From Deltaproteobacteria bacterium (GTDB lineage: Bacteria; Desulfobacterota; Binatia; UTPRO1), in contig JADLHM010000089.1 of the NCBI GenBank assembly GCA_020848745.1, forward strand, positions 1 through 64,000: a stretch of 64,000 nt of DNA, given 5' to 3'. A program made the translations under genes and the position numbers. This document shows positions 1 through 10,835 of this stretch, piece after piece (within the stretch, counting starts at the first letter, position 1; each line of letters starts with the position of its first letter). The notes beneath the pieces are model-generated. The model ran no database searches. It was not told the DNA's origin and saw only the letters and a program-made list of their open reading frames with translations.

Positions 1-3248
<3,248 letters not shown>

Positions 3249-3377
3249 CGCCGAGAACGTTCTCCGATGACGGGTGCATGGACGTGGCGCCGCGGGAGCC
3301 GCGTGCGCCTGTCATGGGTCGGCACAGTGCAGCCGTAGCTGCTGCTGGCGGGAGCAAAAGACACGGTTCGAATCGCG

Positions 3378-3406
3378 AGTCTAAATTCCGAAGCCCGCGA
3401 AGTCAA
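3378..3406 (-). promoter_or_regulatory. Probable sigma-70 promoter of rpoD
   Basis: On the minus strand, TTGACT (3406-3401) and TAGACT (3383-3378) are separated by exactly 17 bases. The block sits in an unusually A+T-rich patch of the divergent rpoD / radical SAM intergenic region. The match to TTGACA and TATAAT is five of six and four of six. No promoter for the divergent gene at 3502 stands out. Confidence 0.6.
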
Positions 3407-3501
3407 TACAAACTTTTGATCTACCGAAGGAAAAGGGCCGCTCGGGCGCGGGACATCCACGCCCTCTTGCGCGCGGCCACACGAAGGCGAATACGAGGCG
3501 A

Positions 3502-4566
3502 ATGTCTGACCCGTCCGGCCGCGGCACCTCGCGCAATCCCGCCAACCGCTACGAGACCCTCCACGTCGAACGCGACGAGGCCGCTCGGGCCGACGACGAC
3601 GCGGACGGGCGCGGATCCGAGCCGACCCGGTTCTATCGCGACACCAGCCGCTCGATACTCGCCGAGAACACGAGCCCCGACGTCGGCTTCCGCTTCAGCC
3701 TGAACCCGTACCGGGGCTGCGAGCACGGCTGTACCTATTGCTACGCGCGGCCTTCCCACGAGCACCTCGGCTTCAGCGCCGGGCTCGACTTCGAGCGGCG
3801 CATCATGGTGAAGGACGACGCGCCCGCGCTGCTGCGCGCGACCTTCCGCTCGCGCCGCTGGCATCCCGAGGTCGTCGCGCTCTCGGGCAACACCGACTGC
3901 TATCAGCCGGTCGAGCGGCGCTTGCGCCTCACGCGCCGCTGCGTCGAGGTATTTCTCGAGTTCCGCAATCCGGTCGCCGTCGTCACGAAGTCGGCGCTCG
4001 TCGCGCGCGACGCCGACCTCTACGCGGCGCTCGCCGCGCACGGGGCTGCCCACGTCCTGTGCTCGATCACGACGCTCGACGCCGAGCTCGTCCGCCGCCT
4101 CGAGCCGCGCGCCGCCAGCCCGGAGCGGCGGCTCGACGCGATCCGCGCGCTCACGGCGGCCGGGGTGCCGGTCGGCGTCATGGTGGCGCCGGTGATCCCC
4201 GGCCTGAACGACGCCGAGATCCCGCGCATCCTCGAAGCCGCGGCCGCCGCCGGCGCGCGGAGCGCCGGCTGGGTGCTGCTGCGCCTCGCGACGCCCCTCG
4301 ACGAGCTCTTCACCGTCTGGCTCGCCGAGCACTATCCCGCTCGTCGTACGCGCGTGCTGAACCGCATCCGCGAGACCCGGGAGGGCCGCGTCTCGGACGC
4401 GCGCTTCGGACGCCGTATGCGCGGCACTGGCGTCTACGCCGAGCAGATCGCGACGCTCTTCGCGGTCGCCGCTCGCAAGCACGGCCTCGACCGTCCGCTG
4501 CCGCCGCTCTCGACGGCCGCCTTCCGCCGTCCGCCCTTGGTTGGCGACCAGATGCGCCTCCTGTAG
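3502..4566 (+). CDS. PA0069-family radical SAM protein
   Basis: Radical S-adenosylmethionine protein of the PA0069/SplB-like group. Its substrate is not established. The 354 residues carry the [4Fe-4S] motif CEHGCTYC (Cys73, Cys77, Cys80) directly after SLNPYRGC, which is the signature of this family. SGNTDCYQPVE (about 130-140) and the C-terminal LLRLATPLDELFTVWL are also family-typical. Length is normal and the protein is cytoplasmic. It is transcribed away from rpoD, and the next gene begins 10 bases downstream, so it probably leads a four-gene run to the M48 protease. The ATG at 3502 is the first in frame and fits the alignment start. Confidence 0.9.
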   Translation: MSDPSGRGTSRNPANRYETLHVERDEAARADDDADGRGSEPTRFYRDTSRSILAENTSPDVGFRFSLNPYRGCEHGCTYCYARPSHEHLGFSAGLDFERRIMVKDDAPALLRATFRSRRWHPEVVALSGNTDCYQPVERRLRLTRRCVEVFLEFRNPVAVVTKSALVARDADLYAALAAHGAAHVLCSITTLDAELVRRLEPRAASPERRLDAIRALTAAGVPVGVMVAPVIPGLNDAEIPRILEAAAAAGARSAGWVLLRLATPLDELFTVWLAEHYPARRTRVLNRIRETREGRVSDARFGRRMRGTGVYAEQIATLFAVAARKHGLDRPLPPLSTAAFRRPPLVGDQMRLL

Positions 4567-4576
4567 AGCGTCGCGC

Positions 4577-5677
4577 ATGGCCACGACACCCGCTTGCGAG
4601 GCCCGGGACTTCCTCGTCCGGCGCGGCGACCTTCACCGCACGTCGTTCGCGCCCGCCGTGCTGCCGCGGCTCGGCGACGGCGAGGCGCTGCTCGCGATCG
4701 ACGCCTTCGGCTTCACCGCCAACAACGTCACCTACGCCGCGATCGGTGAGATGTTCCGCTACTGGGAGTTCTTCCCCGCAACCGACGGCTGGGGCCGCGT
4801 GCCGGTCTGGGGCTGCGCGAGCGTGGTCGAGTCGCGTCATCCGGGCGCCTCCGTCGGCGAGCGCTTCTACGGCTACTTCCCGATGTCGACCCACCTGGTC
4901 GTGCGCACCGACCAGGTACGCGAGGACGGCTTCACGGACGTGGCGCCGCACCGGACGGCGCTGCCGCCCGTCTACAATCGCTACCTCCGCGTGAGCGCCG
5001 ACCCCGCCTACGACCCGGCGCGCGAGAACGGCTACATGCTGCTCCGGCCGCTCTTCGGCACGGCCTTCCTGCTCGACGACCTCCTCGCCGAAGAGGGGTT
5101 CTTCGGCGCGCGCGCGATCGCGCTCTCGAGCGCGTCGAGCAAGACGGCGATCGGCCTGGCGGCGCTCCTCGCCGGACGAGCCGACCGCGCCTACCGGGTC
5201 GTCGGCCTCACCTCGGCCGGCAATGCCGCCTTCGTCGGCGGGCTCGGCCACTACGACCGCGTCGTCGCCTACGACGCGCTCGACGGGCTCGCGGCGGACG
5301 AGCCGACCGTGTTCGTCGACATGGCCGGCAACGGCGCCGTGCGCGACGCCGTCCACCGCCGCTGCGGCGACCGGCTCCGCTACAGCTGCTCGGTCGGGCT
5401 CACGCACCACGACCGGATGGCGTTGCCGCCGGCGAACCTTCCGGGCCCGGCGCCGGCGTTCTTCTTCGCGCCCGACCGTATCGTGCAGCGCACGCGCGAC
5501 TGGGGCGCAACCGGCCTCCAGGATCGTCTCGGCGGCGCGCTGAAGCGCTTCGTCGCGGACTCCGAGCGCTGGATGCGCGTCCGGCACGGGCGGGGTCCCG
5601 CCGACGTCGAGCGCGTCTACCGGGCGATGCTCGACGGCCGCACGGACCCGGCCGAAGGCCATGTGCTCGCGCTCTAG
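4577..5677 (+). CDS. DUF2855 family protein
   Basis: Member of the DUF2855 family, whose biochemical role is unknown. The 366 residues look like a distant relative of medium-chain dehydrogenase/quinone reductase proteins: an N-terminal substrate-like domain with GFTANNVTYAAIGE and YFPMSTHLVV, and a central segment (about 185-250) with SSASSKTAIGLAALL and VVGLTSAGNAAF where a dinucleotide fold would lie, although the usual glycine motif is not clear. The ATG at 4577 is chosen because family similarity begins there. An upstream in-frame ATG at 4541 would overlap the previous gene. It is followed 21 bases later by a limonene-epoxide-hydrolase-like gene, which hints at a shared small-molecule role (inference). 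Confidence 0.85.
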   Translation: MATTPACEARDFLVRRGDLHRTSFAPAVLPRLGDGEALLAIDAFGFTANNVTYAAIGEMFRYWEFFPATDGWGRVPVWGCASVVESRHPGASVGERFYGYFPMSTHLVVRTDQVREDGFTDVAPHRTALPPVYNRYLRVSADPAYDPARENGYMLLRPLFGTAFLLDDLLAEEGFFGARAIALSSASSKTAIGLAALLAGRADRAYRVVGLTSAGNAAFVGGLGHYDRVVAYDALDGLAADEPTVFVDMAGNGAVRDAVHRRCGDRLRYSCSVGLTHHDRMALPPANLPGPAPAFFFAPDRIVQRTRDWGATGLQDRLGGALKRFVADSERWMRVRHGRGPADVERVYRAMLDGRTDPAEGHVLAL

Positions 5678-5698
5678 CACCGTCGCGGCGATCGTCGT

Positions 5699-6079
5699 AT
5701 GACGCCGTCCATGACGCCCGAGTCCGTGGTCCTCGAGTTCTGCCGCGCCGTCACGCGCCGCGACGTCGACGCGCTCCTCGCGTTCTTCACCGACGACGCG
5801 GTCTACCACAACATCCCGCTCGCCCCGCTCACCGGTCGGGACGCGATCGCCGGCACGCTCGCGCAGTTCATCACGCCCGCGACGCACGTCGAGTTCGAGG
5901 TCACGGCGATGGCCACGACCGGCGCGACCGTCCTGACCGAGCGCGTCGACCGCTTCGTGATCGGCGACAAGCGGATCGAGCTGCCGGTCATGGGCGCCTT
6001 CGAAGTGACCCCGAACGGCAGGATCCGCGCCTGGCGGGACTACTTCGACATGCAGCAGTTCACCTCGCAGCTCGGGTGA
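5699..6079 (+). CDS. Limonene-1,2-epoxide hydrolase-like protein
   Basis: Small SnoaL-fold protein of 126 residues that probably hydrolyses an epoxide to a diol. The catalytic set of Rhodococcus limonene-1,2-epoxide hydrolase is recognisable: Tyr36 and Asn38 in VYHNIPL, Arg82 and Asp84 in TERVDRF, and Asp114 in WRDYFD. Spacing between these matches the family almost residue for residue, so this member is likely active rather than merely fold-related. The true substrate is unknown; steroid or terpenoid epoxides are possible. A second ATG at 5711 could be the start. Its stop overlaps the GTG start of the next gene, so the two are translationally coupled. Confidence 0.85.
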   Translation: MTPSMTPESVVLEFCRAVTRRDVDALLAFFTDDAVYHNIPLAPLTGRDAIAGTLAQFITPATHVEFEVTAMATTGATVLTERVDRFVIGDKRIELPVMGAFEVTPNGRIRAWRDYFDMQQFTSQLG

Positions 6080-6951
6080 GCGCACGCCCACCGCGATGGC
6101 CCGGCGGCGCGATCGCGCGGCGGCCGCCGCGCGGCGCGATCCGGCCGGAACGCCGGATCGCGCGCGCGCTCCTCGCCCTGATCGCGTTCGCCGCCGCCGG
6201 GTGCGCGTCGGTCGCGACCACCCGGCCCGGCGCGGTCGGCGTCGAGCGGCGCCAGTCGATGCTGGTCTCGTCCGCGCAGATCGACGGCGTCGCCGCGCAA
6301 CAATACGCCGCGCTCGTCGCGCGGGCGCGCGAAAAGGCGGCGCTCAACGGCGACCCCGCGCTCGCGGCGCGCGTCCGCCGCGTCACGGGTCGGTTGATCC
6401 CGCCGACGCGCCACTTCCGCAACGATGCGCCCGGCTGGCCCTGGGAAGTGAACGTCTTCACCTCGAGCCAGCTGAACGCGTTCTGCATGCCGGGCGGCAA
6501 GATCGGCGTGTACAGCGGGCTCGTCCAGAAGCTCGAGCTCACCGACGACGAGCTCGCCGCCATCCTCGGACACGAGATCGCCCACGCGCTCCGCGAGCAC
6601 GGGCGCGAGCGCGTCTCGCAACAGCTCGCGACCAGCACGGCGGTCGCGATCGGCGCCGCCGTGCTCGGCGTCGGCCAGACCGGCGCGAGCCTCGGCGCGC
6701 TCGTCGCCGACGTGACCTTCACGCTCCCGAACTCGCGCCTGCACGAGACCGAGGCCGACCGCATCGGCGTCGAGCTTGCCGCCCGCGCCGGGTACGACCC
6801 GGGGGGCGCGGTGACCGTGTGGCGGAAGATGGCGCGCGTCGGCGGCGGCAGCCCGCCCGCGTTCCTCTCGACCCACCCGTCGACCGAGCAACGCATCCGC
6901 GATCTCGAGGTGTACGCGGAGCGGGTGCGGCCGCTCGTCGGCCGGCGCTGA
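6076..6951 (+). CDS. M48 family metalloprotease, predicted lipoprotein
   Basis: Zinc metallopeptidase of the M48 (HtpX/Oma1/LoiP-like) family, likely tethered to the envelope and acting in protein quality control. The GTG start at 6076 overlaps the previous stop. An Arg-rich N-terminus is followed by a hydrophobic stretch and lipobox AAAGC with Cys43. The catalytic motif is HEIAH (166-170), and the third zinc ligand is expected in HETEADRIGVELAARAGYDP (Glu after HET). The family element AFCMPGGKIGVYSGL precedes it. There are 291 residues and no C-terminal TPR region, so it is the short LoiP/YggG type rather than BepA. Confidence 0.9.
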   Translation: MSARPPRWPGGAIARRPPRGAIRPERRIARALLALIAFAAAGCASVATTRPGAVGVERRQSMLVSSAQIDGVAAQQYAALVARAREKAALNGDPALAARVRRVTGRLIPPTRHFRNDAPGWPWEVNVFTSSQLNAFCMPGGKIGVYSGLVQKLELTDDELAAILGHEIAHALREHGRERVSQQLATSTAVAIGAAVLGVGQTGASLGALVADVTFTLPNSRLHETEADRIGVELAARAGYDPGGAVTVWRKMARVGGGSPPAFLSTHPSTEQRIRDLEVYAERVRPLVGRR

Positions 6952-7029
6952 GCGCGGCGCCCGTGACGTCGGTAAGGCGCGCGTCGCGGTCGGCGCCGGA
7001 GGCTCGTCCGGAGCGCCCCCCTCGCGGCC

Positions 7030-7767
7030 TCACCACTGCTCGGCGCGCACCGCCTTCCGCTCGTAGCCGGCGGCCCGGAGCGCGTCGCGCAGCCGTCCCG
7101 GCATCGCACCGACCCCGCAGATCCAGAAGCGACGGGTGCGGTCGGCGTCGTGGCGCACGAAGCGTTCGAGCACGAGGCCTTCGAGCGCGTCGATCGAACC
7201 GAGCTCCGCCTCGGTCGTGAACAGCACGGGCTCCCATTCCAGGCGCGCATGACGGGCGGCCCACGATTCGAAGTCGTCGCGGTAGATGAACTCGTGCTCG
7301 TAGCGCGCGCCGTGGAGTACGGTGATCGGCCGCGTGCCGCCGCGCTCGAGCGCGCGGCGCACCATCGGCCGGAGCGGCGCCACGCCCGTGCCCTCCCCCA
7401 CGAAGACGAGATGCGCCGGCGGCGGCTCGGCGAGCGCGAAGCTGCCGAAGGGTCCCGTGAAGGCGACTTCCGCGCCGGACGCGAGCCCGAAGAGGTAGGT
7501 CGAGCCGGGGCCGCCGGCGACGCGGTCGACGCAGATCTCGAGCTCGTCGTCCTCGGGGCTCGACGCCAGCGAGTAGGCGCGCACGAGCGGCGGATCGTCG
7601 CCGCCGTGCCCCCGGACCGGCAGCTCGCACGACACGAATTGCCCCGGTGTGAACGCGAGCCGCTCCCCCGCCGGCAAGCGCAGGAAGAGCGAGCGCGTGC
7701 CCGGCAGGTGCTCGTGGATACGGGTCAGCGTGGCACGGTGGACCGGCCGCGTCGTGTTCTCGCTCAT
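7030..7767 (-). CDS. Ferredoxin/flavodoxin--NADP reductase-like flavoprotein
   Basis: FAD-dependent oxidoreductase of the ferredoxin-NADP reductase superfamily, 245 residues. The FAD-binding motif is RAYSLASSP, the isoalloxazine/phosphate region GGPGSTYLFGL, and the nucleotide-binding segment VFVGEGTGVAPLRPMVRR with HGARYEHEFIY after it. The start ATG at 7767 is preferred because the FAD-binding barrel begins with HRATLTRIHEHLPGTRSLFL right after it. An in-frame upstream extension of 54 residues is Arg/Pro-rich and not domain-like. There is no [2Fe-2S] domain, so it needs a separate electron carrier. The [2Fe-2S] ferredoxin at 9397 is one candidate (inference). Confidence 0.88.
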   Translation of the reverse strand: MSENTTRPVHRATLTRIHEHLPGTRSLFLRLPAGERLAFTPGQFVSCELPVRGHGGDDPPLVRAYSLASSPEDDELEICVDRVAGGPGSTYLFGLASGAEVAFTGPFGSFALAEPPPAHLVFVGEGTGVAPLRPMVRRALERGGTRPITVLHGARYEHEFIYRDDFESWAARHARLEWEPVLFTTEAELGSIDALEGLVLERFVRHDADRTRRFWICGVGAMPGRLRDALRAAGYERKAVRAEQW

Positions 7768-7923
7768 CCGCGGGAAGCTATCACGCTCGCTTCGCTGGCT
7801 GCGACATGCAGGGCGTCGACCCATGCGCTTCGCGCCGGGTGGCGGCGAGGCCGGTCCGTACGCACGCATCCGCCGCCCGGCGGCGGCCCACGGCGACTGC
7901 CGATTGAAACGTGCATACCCATG

Positions 7924-7941
7924 TGTCATGCAGGTGTCATG
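7924..7941 (+). repeat. Direct repeat TGTCATG at the antitoxin start
   Basis: TGTCATG occurs at 7924-7930 and again at 7935-7941, where the last three bases are the antitoxin start codon. Centre spacing is 11 bases, one helical turn. Antitoxins of the Phd type commonly repress their own operon, so this is a possible operator, but the repeat is short and could be chance. Confidence 0.3.
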
Positions 7942-8205
7942 GAAACCGTGAATGCACTGCAGCTCCGACAGTCCTTGGGGAACGTCCTCAAACGTCTGGC
8001 CAAGACCGGGCGTCCGATCCTTCTCGAGAAGGACCGCAAGCCCGCCGCCGTGATCATCTCGCTGGAGGATTACCGAACTCGATTCGTCGACGTCGAGGCG
8101 GACCGCCGCCGGACCGAGATGGTCGAACGCATCAAGGCAGCCACGCTGCGACCCCCGAAGGGCCGCACCGCGTCAGAGTTGCTCCGCGACGCACGGCGCG
8201 GCTGA
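7939..8205 (+). CDS. Phd/YefM-type antitoxin
   Basis: Antitoxin of a type II toxin-antitoxin pair, 88 residues. The N-terminal half METVNALQLRQSLGNVLKRL followed by GRPILLEKDRKPAAVIISLEDY is the Phd/YefM DNA-binding and dimerisation domain. The C-terminal tail, rich in Arg and Lys (KAATLRPPKGRTASELLRDARRG), is expected to wrap around the toxin. Its stop codon TGA shares the A at 8205 with the start ATG of the PIN-domain toxin, the coupling usual for such pairs. It probably represses its own promoter together with the toxin. Confidence 0.88.
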   Translation: METVNALQLRQSLGNVLKRLAKTGRPILLEKDRKPAAVIISLEDYRTRFVDVEADRRRTEMVERIKAATLRPPKGRTASELLRDARRG

Positions 8206-8621
8206 TGCTCGTGGTGCTCGACGCCTCGGTAGCAGTCAAATGGTTCGTGCCCGGTGAAGGCGGCCGTGCCGAAGCGCTCGACATACTCGACCAGGTTCAT
8301 CATGCGCGCCACGCATTCGCCGTTCCCGAGCTCTTCTTCAATGAAATGTTGGCCGTGTTGGCGCGCCTCTCCGACAAGGACGTCGCCGTCGTCCGCTCGT
8401 ATATGGAGGCGCTGCAAGACCTCGGATTCGAGCGCATCGGCAATGGTCGCGAGTTGCTGGCATGCGCCGCCGATCTCGCGTGCGCCCATCGTCTGACGGG
8501 TTACGACGCCGTGTACGCCGCGAGCGCCAAGCTCACCGGAGGCTGCTGGCTCACGGCCGATGCCCAGGCCCATCGGCGCGTCAAACGGCTCAACATCTCC
8601 AAGGCGGTGTGTCAGGGCTGA
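8205..8621 (+). CDS. vapC: PIN-domain ribonuclease toxin (VapC family)
   Basis: Toxin partner of the preceding antitoxin: a 138-residue PIN-domain RNase expected to cleave RNA with Mg2+ or Mn2+. The acidic residues are seen in LVVLDASVAVKWFVPGE (first Asp), PELFFNEMLAVL (Glu), TGYDAVYAASAK (Asp) and WLTADAQAHRR (last Asp). This is the arrangement of VapC enzymes. It pairs with a Phd-type rather than an AbrB- or RHH-type antitoxin, a known mixed combination. It ends about 80 bases before the convergent uracil-DNA glycosylase gene. Confidence 0.9.
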   Translation: MLVVLDASVAVKWFVPGEGGRAEALDILDQVHHARHAFAVPELFFNEMLAVLARLSDKDVAVVRSYMEALQDLGFERIGNGRELLACAADLACAHRLTGYDAVYAASAKLTGGCWLTADAQAHRRVKRLNISKAVCQG

Positions 8622-8699
8622 GCCGCACGCGTCACGAACCGCGGCTTCGTTCGCTCCTTGCTCACTCGCGGCTTCGCCGAAGCGGCGCGGCAACGACGC

Positions 8700-9380
8700 T
8701 CACGGCCGCAGTGAAAGCCGCCAGTCGATCGGCGTCTGCCCGTGCGCGACGAGCGCCGCGTTGGCGCGCGAGAACGGCCGCGACCCCGCGAACGCACGGT
8801 ACGAGAGCGGCGACGGGTGCGCCGTCTCGATCACGGTGTGGCGGGCGCGATCGACGAGCGCCGCCTTCTTGCGCGCGTGGTTGCCCCAGAGGAGGAAGAC
8901 GACATGCTCGCGGCGCGCGCTCACCGCGGCGAGCGCCGCGTCCGTGAAGCGCTCCCAGCCGCGGCGCGCGTGCGAGCCCGCGCGATGCGCCTCGACGGTC
9001 AGGACGGTGTTCAGGAGCAGCACGCCCCGGCGCGCCCAGGCGGCCAGGTGTCCGTGCGCCGGCCGGACGAAGCCCGGCACGTCGGCCGCGAGCTCCTTGT
9101 AGACGTTCACCAGCGAGGGCGGCGGCGCGACGCCGGCCCGCACCGAGAAACAGAGGCCGTGCGCCTGCCCCGCGTCGTGATACGGGTCCTGGCCGAGCAG
9201 CACGGCCTTCACGGCGTCGAGCGGCGTCGCCGCGAACGCGTTGAACACGTCGGGCTCGGGCGGAAACACCGGACCCGCCGCGCGCGCGGCGTCGACGAAC
9301 CGACCGAGCGCGCGAAACCACTCCGCGTCGAGCTCGTCGGCGAGGGCCTCGCGCCACGACGGCGGCAACGCGACCTGCAC
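8700..9380 (-). CDS. ung: Uracil-DNA glycosylase, family 1
   Basis: Removes uracil from DNA as the first step of base excision repair. The 226 residues contain the family 1 water-activating loop GQDPYH (Asp65, His68), the middle motif LLLNTVLTVE and the leucine-loop motif HPSPLS (His188 onward). AFGSRPF-like FAGSRPFSRAN follows as usual. Length is normal for bacterial Ung. The start ATG at 9380 is the first in frame and follows the stop of the ferredoxin gene by 16 bases on the same strand, so it may be co-transcribed as the last gene of the molybdoenzyme operon. Confidence 0.97.
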   Translation of the reverse strand: MQVALPPSWREALADELDAEWFRALGRFVDAARAAGPVFPPEPDVFNAFAATPLDAVKAVLLGQDPYHDAGQAHGLCFSVRAGVAPPPSLVNVYKELAADVPGFVRPAHGHLAAWARRGVLLLNTVLTVEAHRAGSHARRGWERFTDAALAAVSARREHVVFLLWGNHARKKAALVDRARHTVIETAHPSPLSYRAFAGSRPFSRANAALVAHGQTPIDWRLSLRP

Positions 9381-9396
9381 GTGAACGGGCTCCGGG

Positions 9397-9771
9397 CTAG
9401 TGGCTGCCCGACACCTGGTTGATCGTGTACTTCGGAATCACGATCGTGATGTCGCCCTTGACGATCGCCTGGCAGCCGAGACGCGAGTGCATGGTGAGGC
9501 CGGGCGCGTTGTCGAGCTCGTCCTCCTCCTTCTCGGTGCTCGGCGAGAGATTCCGCTCGCCTTCCTTCACGATGACGTGGCAGGTCGTGCAGGCGCACTT
9601 CCCGCCGCAGGCGTGCTCGAGGTGGACGCCGTGGCCGAGCAGGACGTCGAGGATCGAGCCCGGCTCGCCGTCGTGATGGAACGGCCCCGAGCCCTCGAAC
9701 TCGATCACCCGCTCGGGCTCGCCCGATTCGTAGATGATGCGGATCTTCGGCAAGGGCTCCGGTCCTACCAT
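9397..9771 (-). CDS. [2Fe-2S] ferredoxin, adrenodoxin/Isc type
   Basis: Soluble electron carrier with one [2Fe-2S] cluster. Counting from the ATG at 9771 (124 residues), the ligands follow the vertebrate-type pattern C-x5-C-x2-C-x35-C: Cys55, Cys61, Cys64 and Cys100 in EHACGGKCACTTCH and RLGCQAIV. An additional Cys59 lies inside the loop. In-frame GTG codons up to 9798 are alternative starts. Isc-type ferredoxins normally sit in an isc cluster. Here the neighbours are the molybdoenzyme chaperone gene upstream (about 37 bases away) and ung downstream, so it may instead serve a redox enzyme nearby. Confidence 0.9.
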   Translation of the reverse strand: MVGPEPLPKIRIIYESGEPERVIEFEGSGPFHHDGEPGSILDVLLGHGVHLEHACGGKCACTTCHVIVKEGERNLSPSTEKEEDELDNAPGLTMHSRLGCQAIVKGDITIVIPKYTINQVSGSH

Positions 9772-9807
9772 CACCACCGGCCGTGCGCGACCAGGCACGC
9801 CCGGGCG

Positions 9808-10302
9808 TCAGCGCGGAATCGTCGCGAGGTCCGCCCGAAAGCACGCCGGCAGCATCGCGACCGGCGAGTCGTCACCGGCGAGACGCTCGGCGGCCGCGGC
9901 GCACCACGGATCGAGGTAGCGCGCGCGGAGCTCGCGCACGAGCACGGCATCGTCGTTCTCGACCGCGGCGGCCAGTACCTCGCACGCGATCGCCAGGTGG
10001 TCGGGCGGCAACACGCGATCGCTCCAGGCCAGCCGCAGGTGGTGGATCGCGCGCAGCCAATCCTCGCGCGCCTGGGCGCCGTCCATCCCGAGGAGCGCGT
10101 GCGCCAGGAGCGGCACCGGCGGCGCCGGAAGCGCGGCGTGGAAGACGCGCCAGCACTCGGGCTCGAGCGCGTCCACGGATTCCGGCAGGCCGAGCGCGTC
10201 CCAGCTGGCGCGCTTCTCGTCGCGCGCGAGGAGGGGATTCCAGACGCGCGCCCACGCCGTGAGCAGCGCCACCGCCCGGTCGCTCAGGACAGCCGGATCC
10301 AT
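9808..10302 (-). CDS. TorD/DmsD-like molybdoenzyme chaperone (delta subunit)
   Basis: Cytoplasmic redox-enzyme maturation protein that would bind the Tat-exported catalytic subunit during cofactor insertion. It is not part of the final complex. The protein has 164 residues and is largely helical. Recognisable TorD-like segments are ALLTAWARVWNPLL, LPAPPVPLLAHALLGMDG and PPDHLAIACEVLAAAVE. It starts inside the end of the gamma-subunit gene (18-base overlap), and its place as fourth gene after alpha, beta and gamma equals that of ebdD/ddhD. Similarity is modest, so the position in the operon carries much of the assignment. Confidence 0.75.
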   Translation of the reverse strand: MDPAVLSDRAVALLTAWARVWNPLLARDEKRASWDALGLPESVDALEPECWRVFHAALPAPPVPLLAHALLGMDGAQAREDWLRAIHHLRLAWSDRVLPPDHLAIACEVLAAAVENDDAVLVRELRARYLDPWCAAAAERLAGDDSPVAMLPACFRADLATIPR

Positions 10303-10835
10303 TGCGGGGTCACCGACTTCAACCCGGCGCGCTCCCGCGCGGCGCCCTGCCACACCGCCACGGCGAGCCGCCGGAAGCGATCGAGCACCGTCCACCCGCC
10401 GAGGCGGAACGTCACGTACCAGAATCCGTCCTTCCACCGCGCCTCGGCGGTCCACTGCGGGGGCGCCGCCTGGCGCTCGACCGTACCCCACCCCCGCGCC
10501 GCGATGCGCAGCGGACGCTCGGCGTCGGCGCGCCAGAGAACGCCCTCGACGGGATCGGCCGGCGTGCCCATCGTCATCGCTTGCGCCGCCTCGGTGGCCG
10601 GGACCAGCAGCGCGGCGGCGTCGACGAAGCGCGCGGGATCGCCGTCGAGCGCGCGGACGGCGCGCGGCGCGTGCCAGGAGAGCGCGATCGTCCACGTTCC
10701 GGCCTCGCTGCTCGTCGCCAACTCGGCCTGCGCGGTCGTCGGCGTCACATGGTCGGCGTACGCGCGGGCCACGTAGCCGCCCGGAGAGAGCGCCGGCGGC
10801 GCGGCGCTCAGGACGAGGCTCGTGCGGGTCGTCAT
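10284..10835 (-). CDS. Heme b gamma subunit of type II DMSO-reductase-family enzyme
   Basis: Electron-transfer subunit of ethylbenzene-dehydrogenase/dimethylsulfide-dehydrogenase type, binding one b heme. It has 183 residues. The start ATG at 10835 overlaps the beta stop by one base. The segment QAMTMGTPADPVEGVLWRAD resembles the conserved MG...PV.iW region where the Met ligand lies in EbdC. The C-terminal half GGWTVLDRFRRLAVAVWQGA is the usual terminal beta element. No N-terminal signal peptide is evident, as in some members that are exported by hitchhiking on the Tat-bearing alpha subunit. Confidence 0.8.
   Translation of the reverse strand: MTTRTSLVLSAAPPALSPGGYVARAYADHVTPTTAQAELATSSEAGTWTIALSWHAPRAVRALDGDPARFVDAAALLVPATEAAQAMTMGTPADPVEGVLWRADAERPLRIAARGWGTVERQAAPPQWTAEARWKDGFWYVTFRLGGWTVLDRFRRLAVAVWQGAARERAGLKSVTPQWIRLS

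Noticed and set aside
8640-8690. Short hairpin GCTTC-GCC-GAAGC between vapC and ung as terminator
   Set aside because: Only five base pairs and no T-tract on either side.
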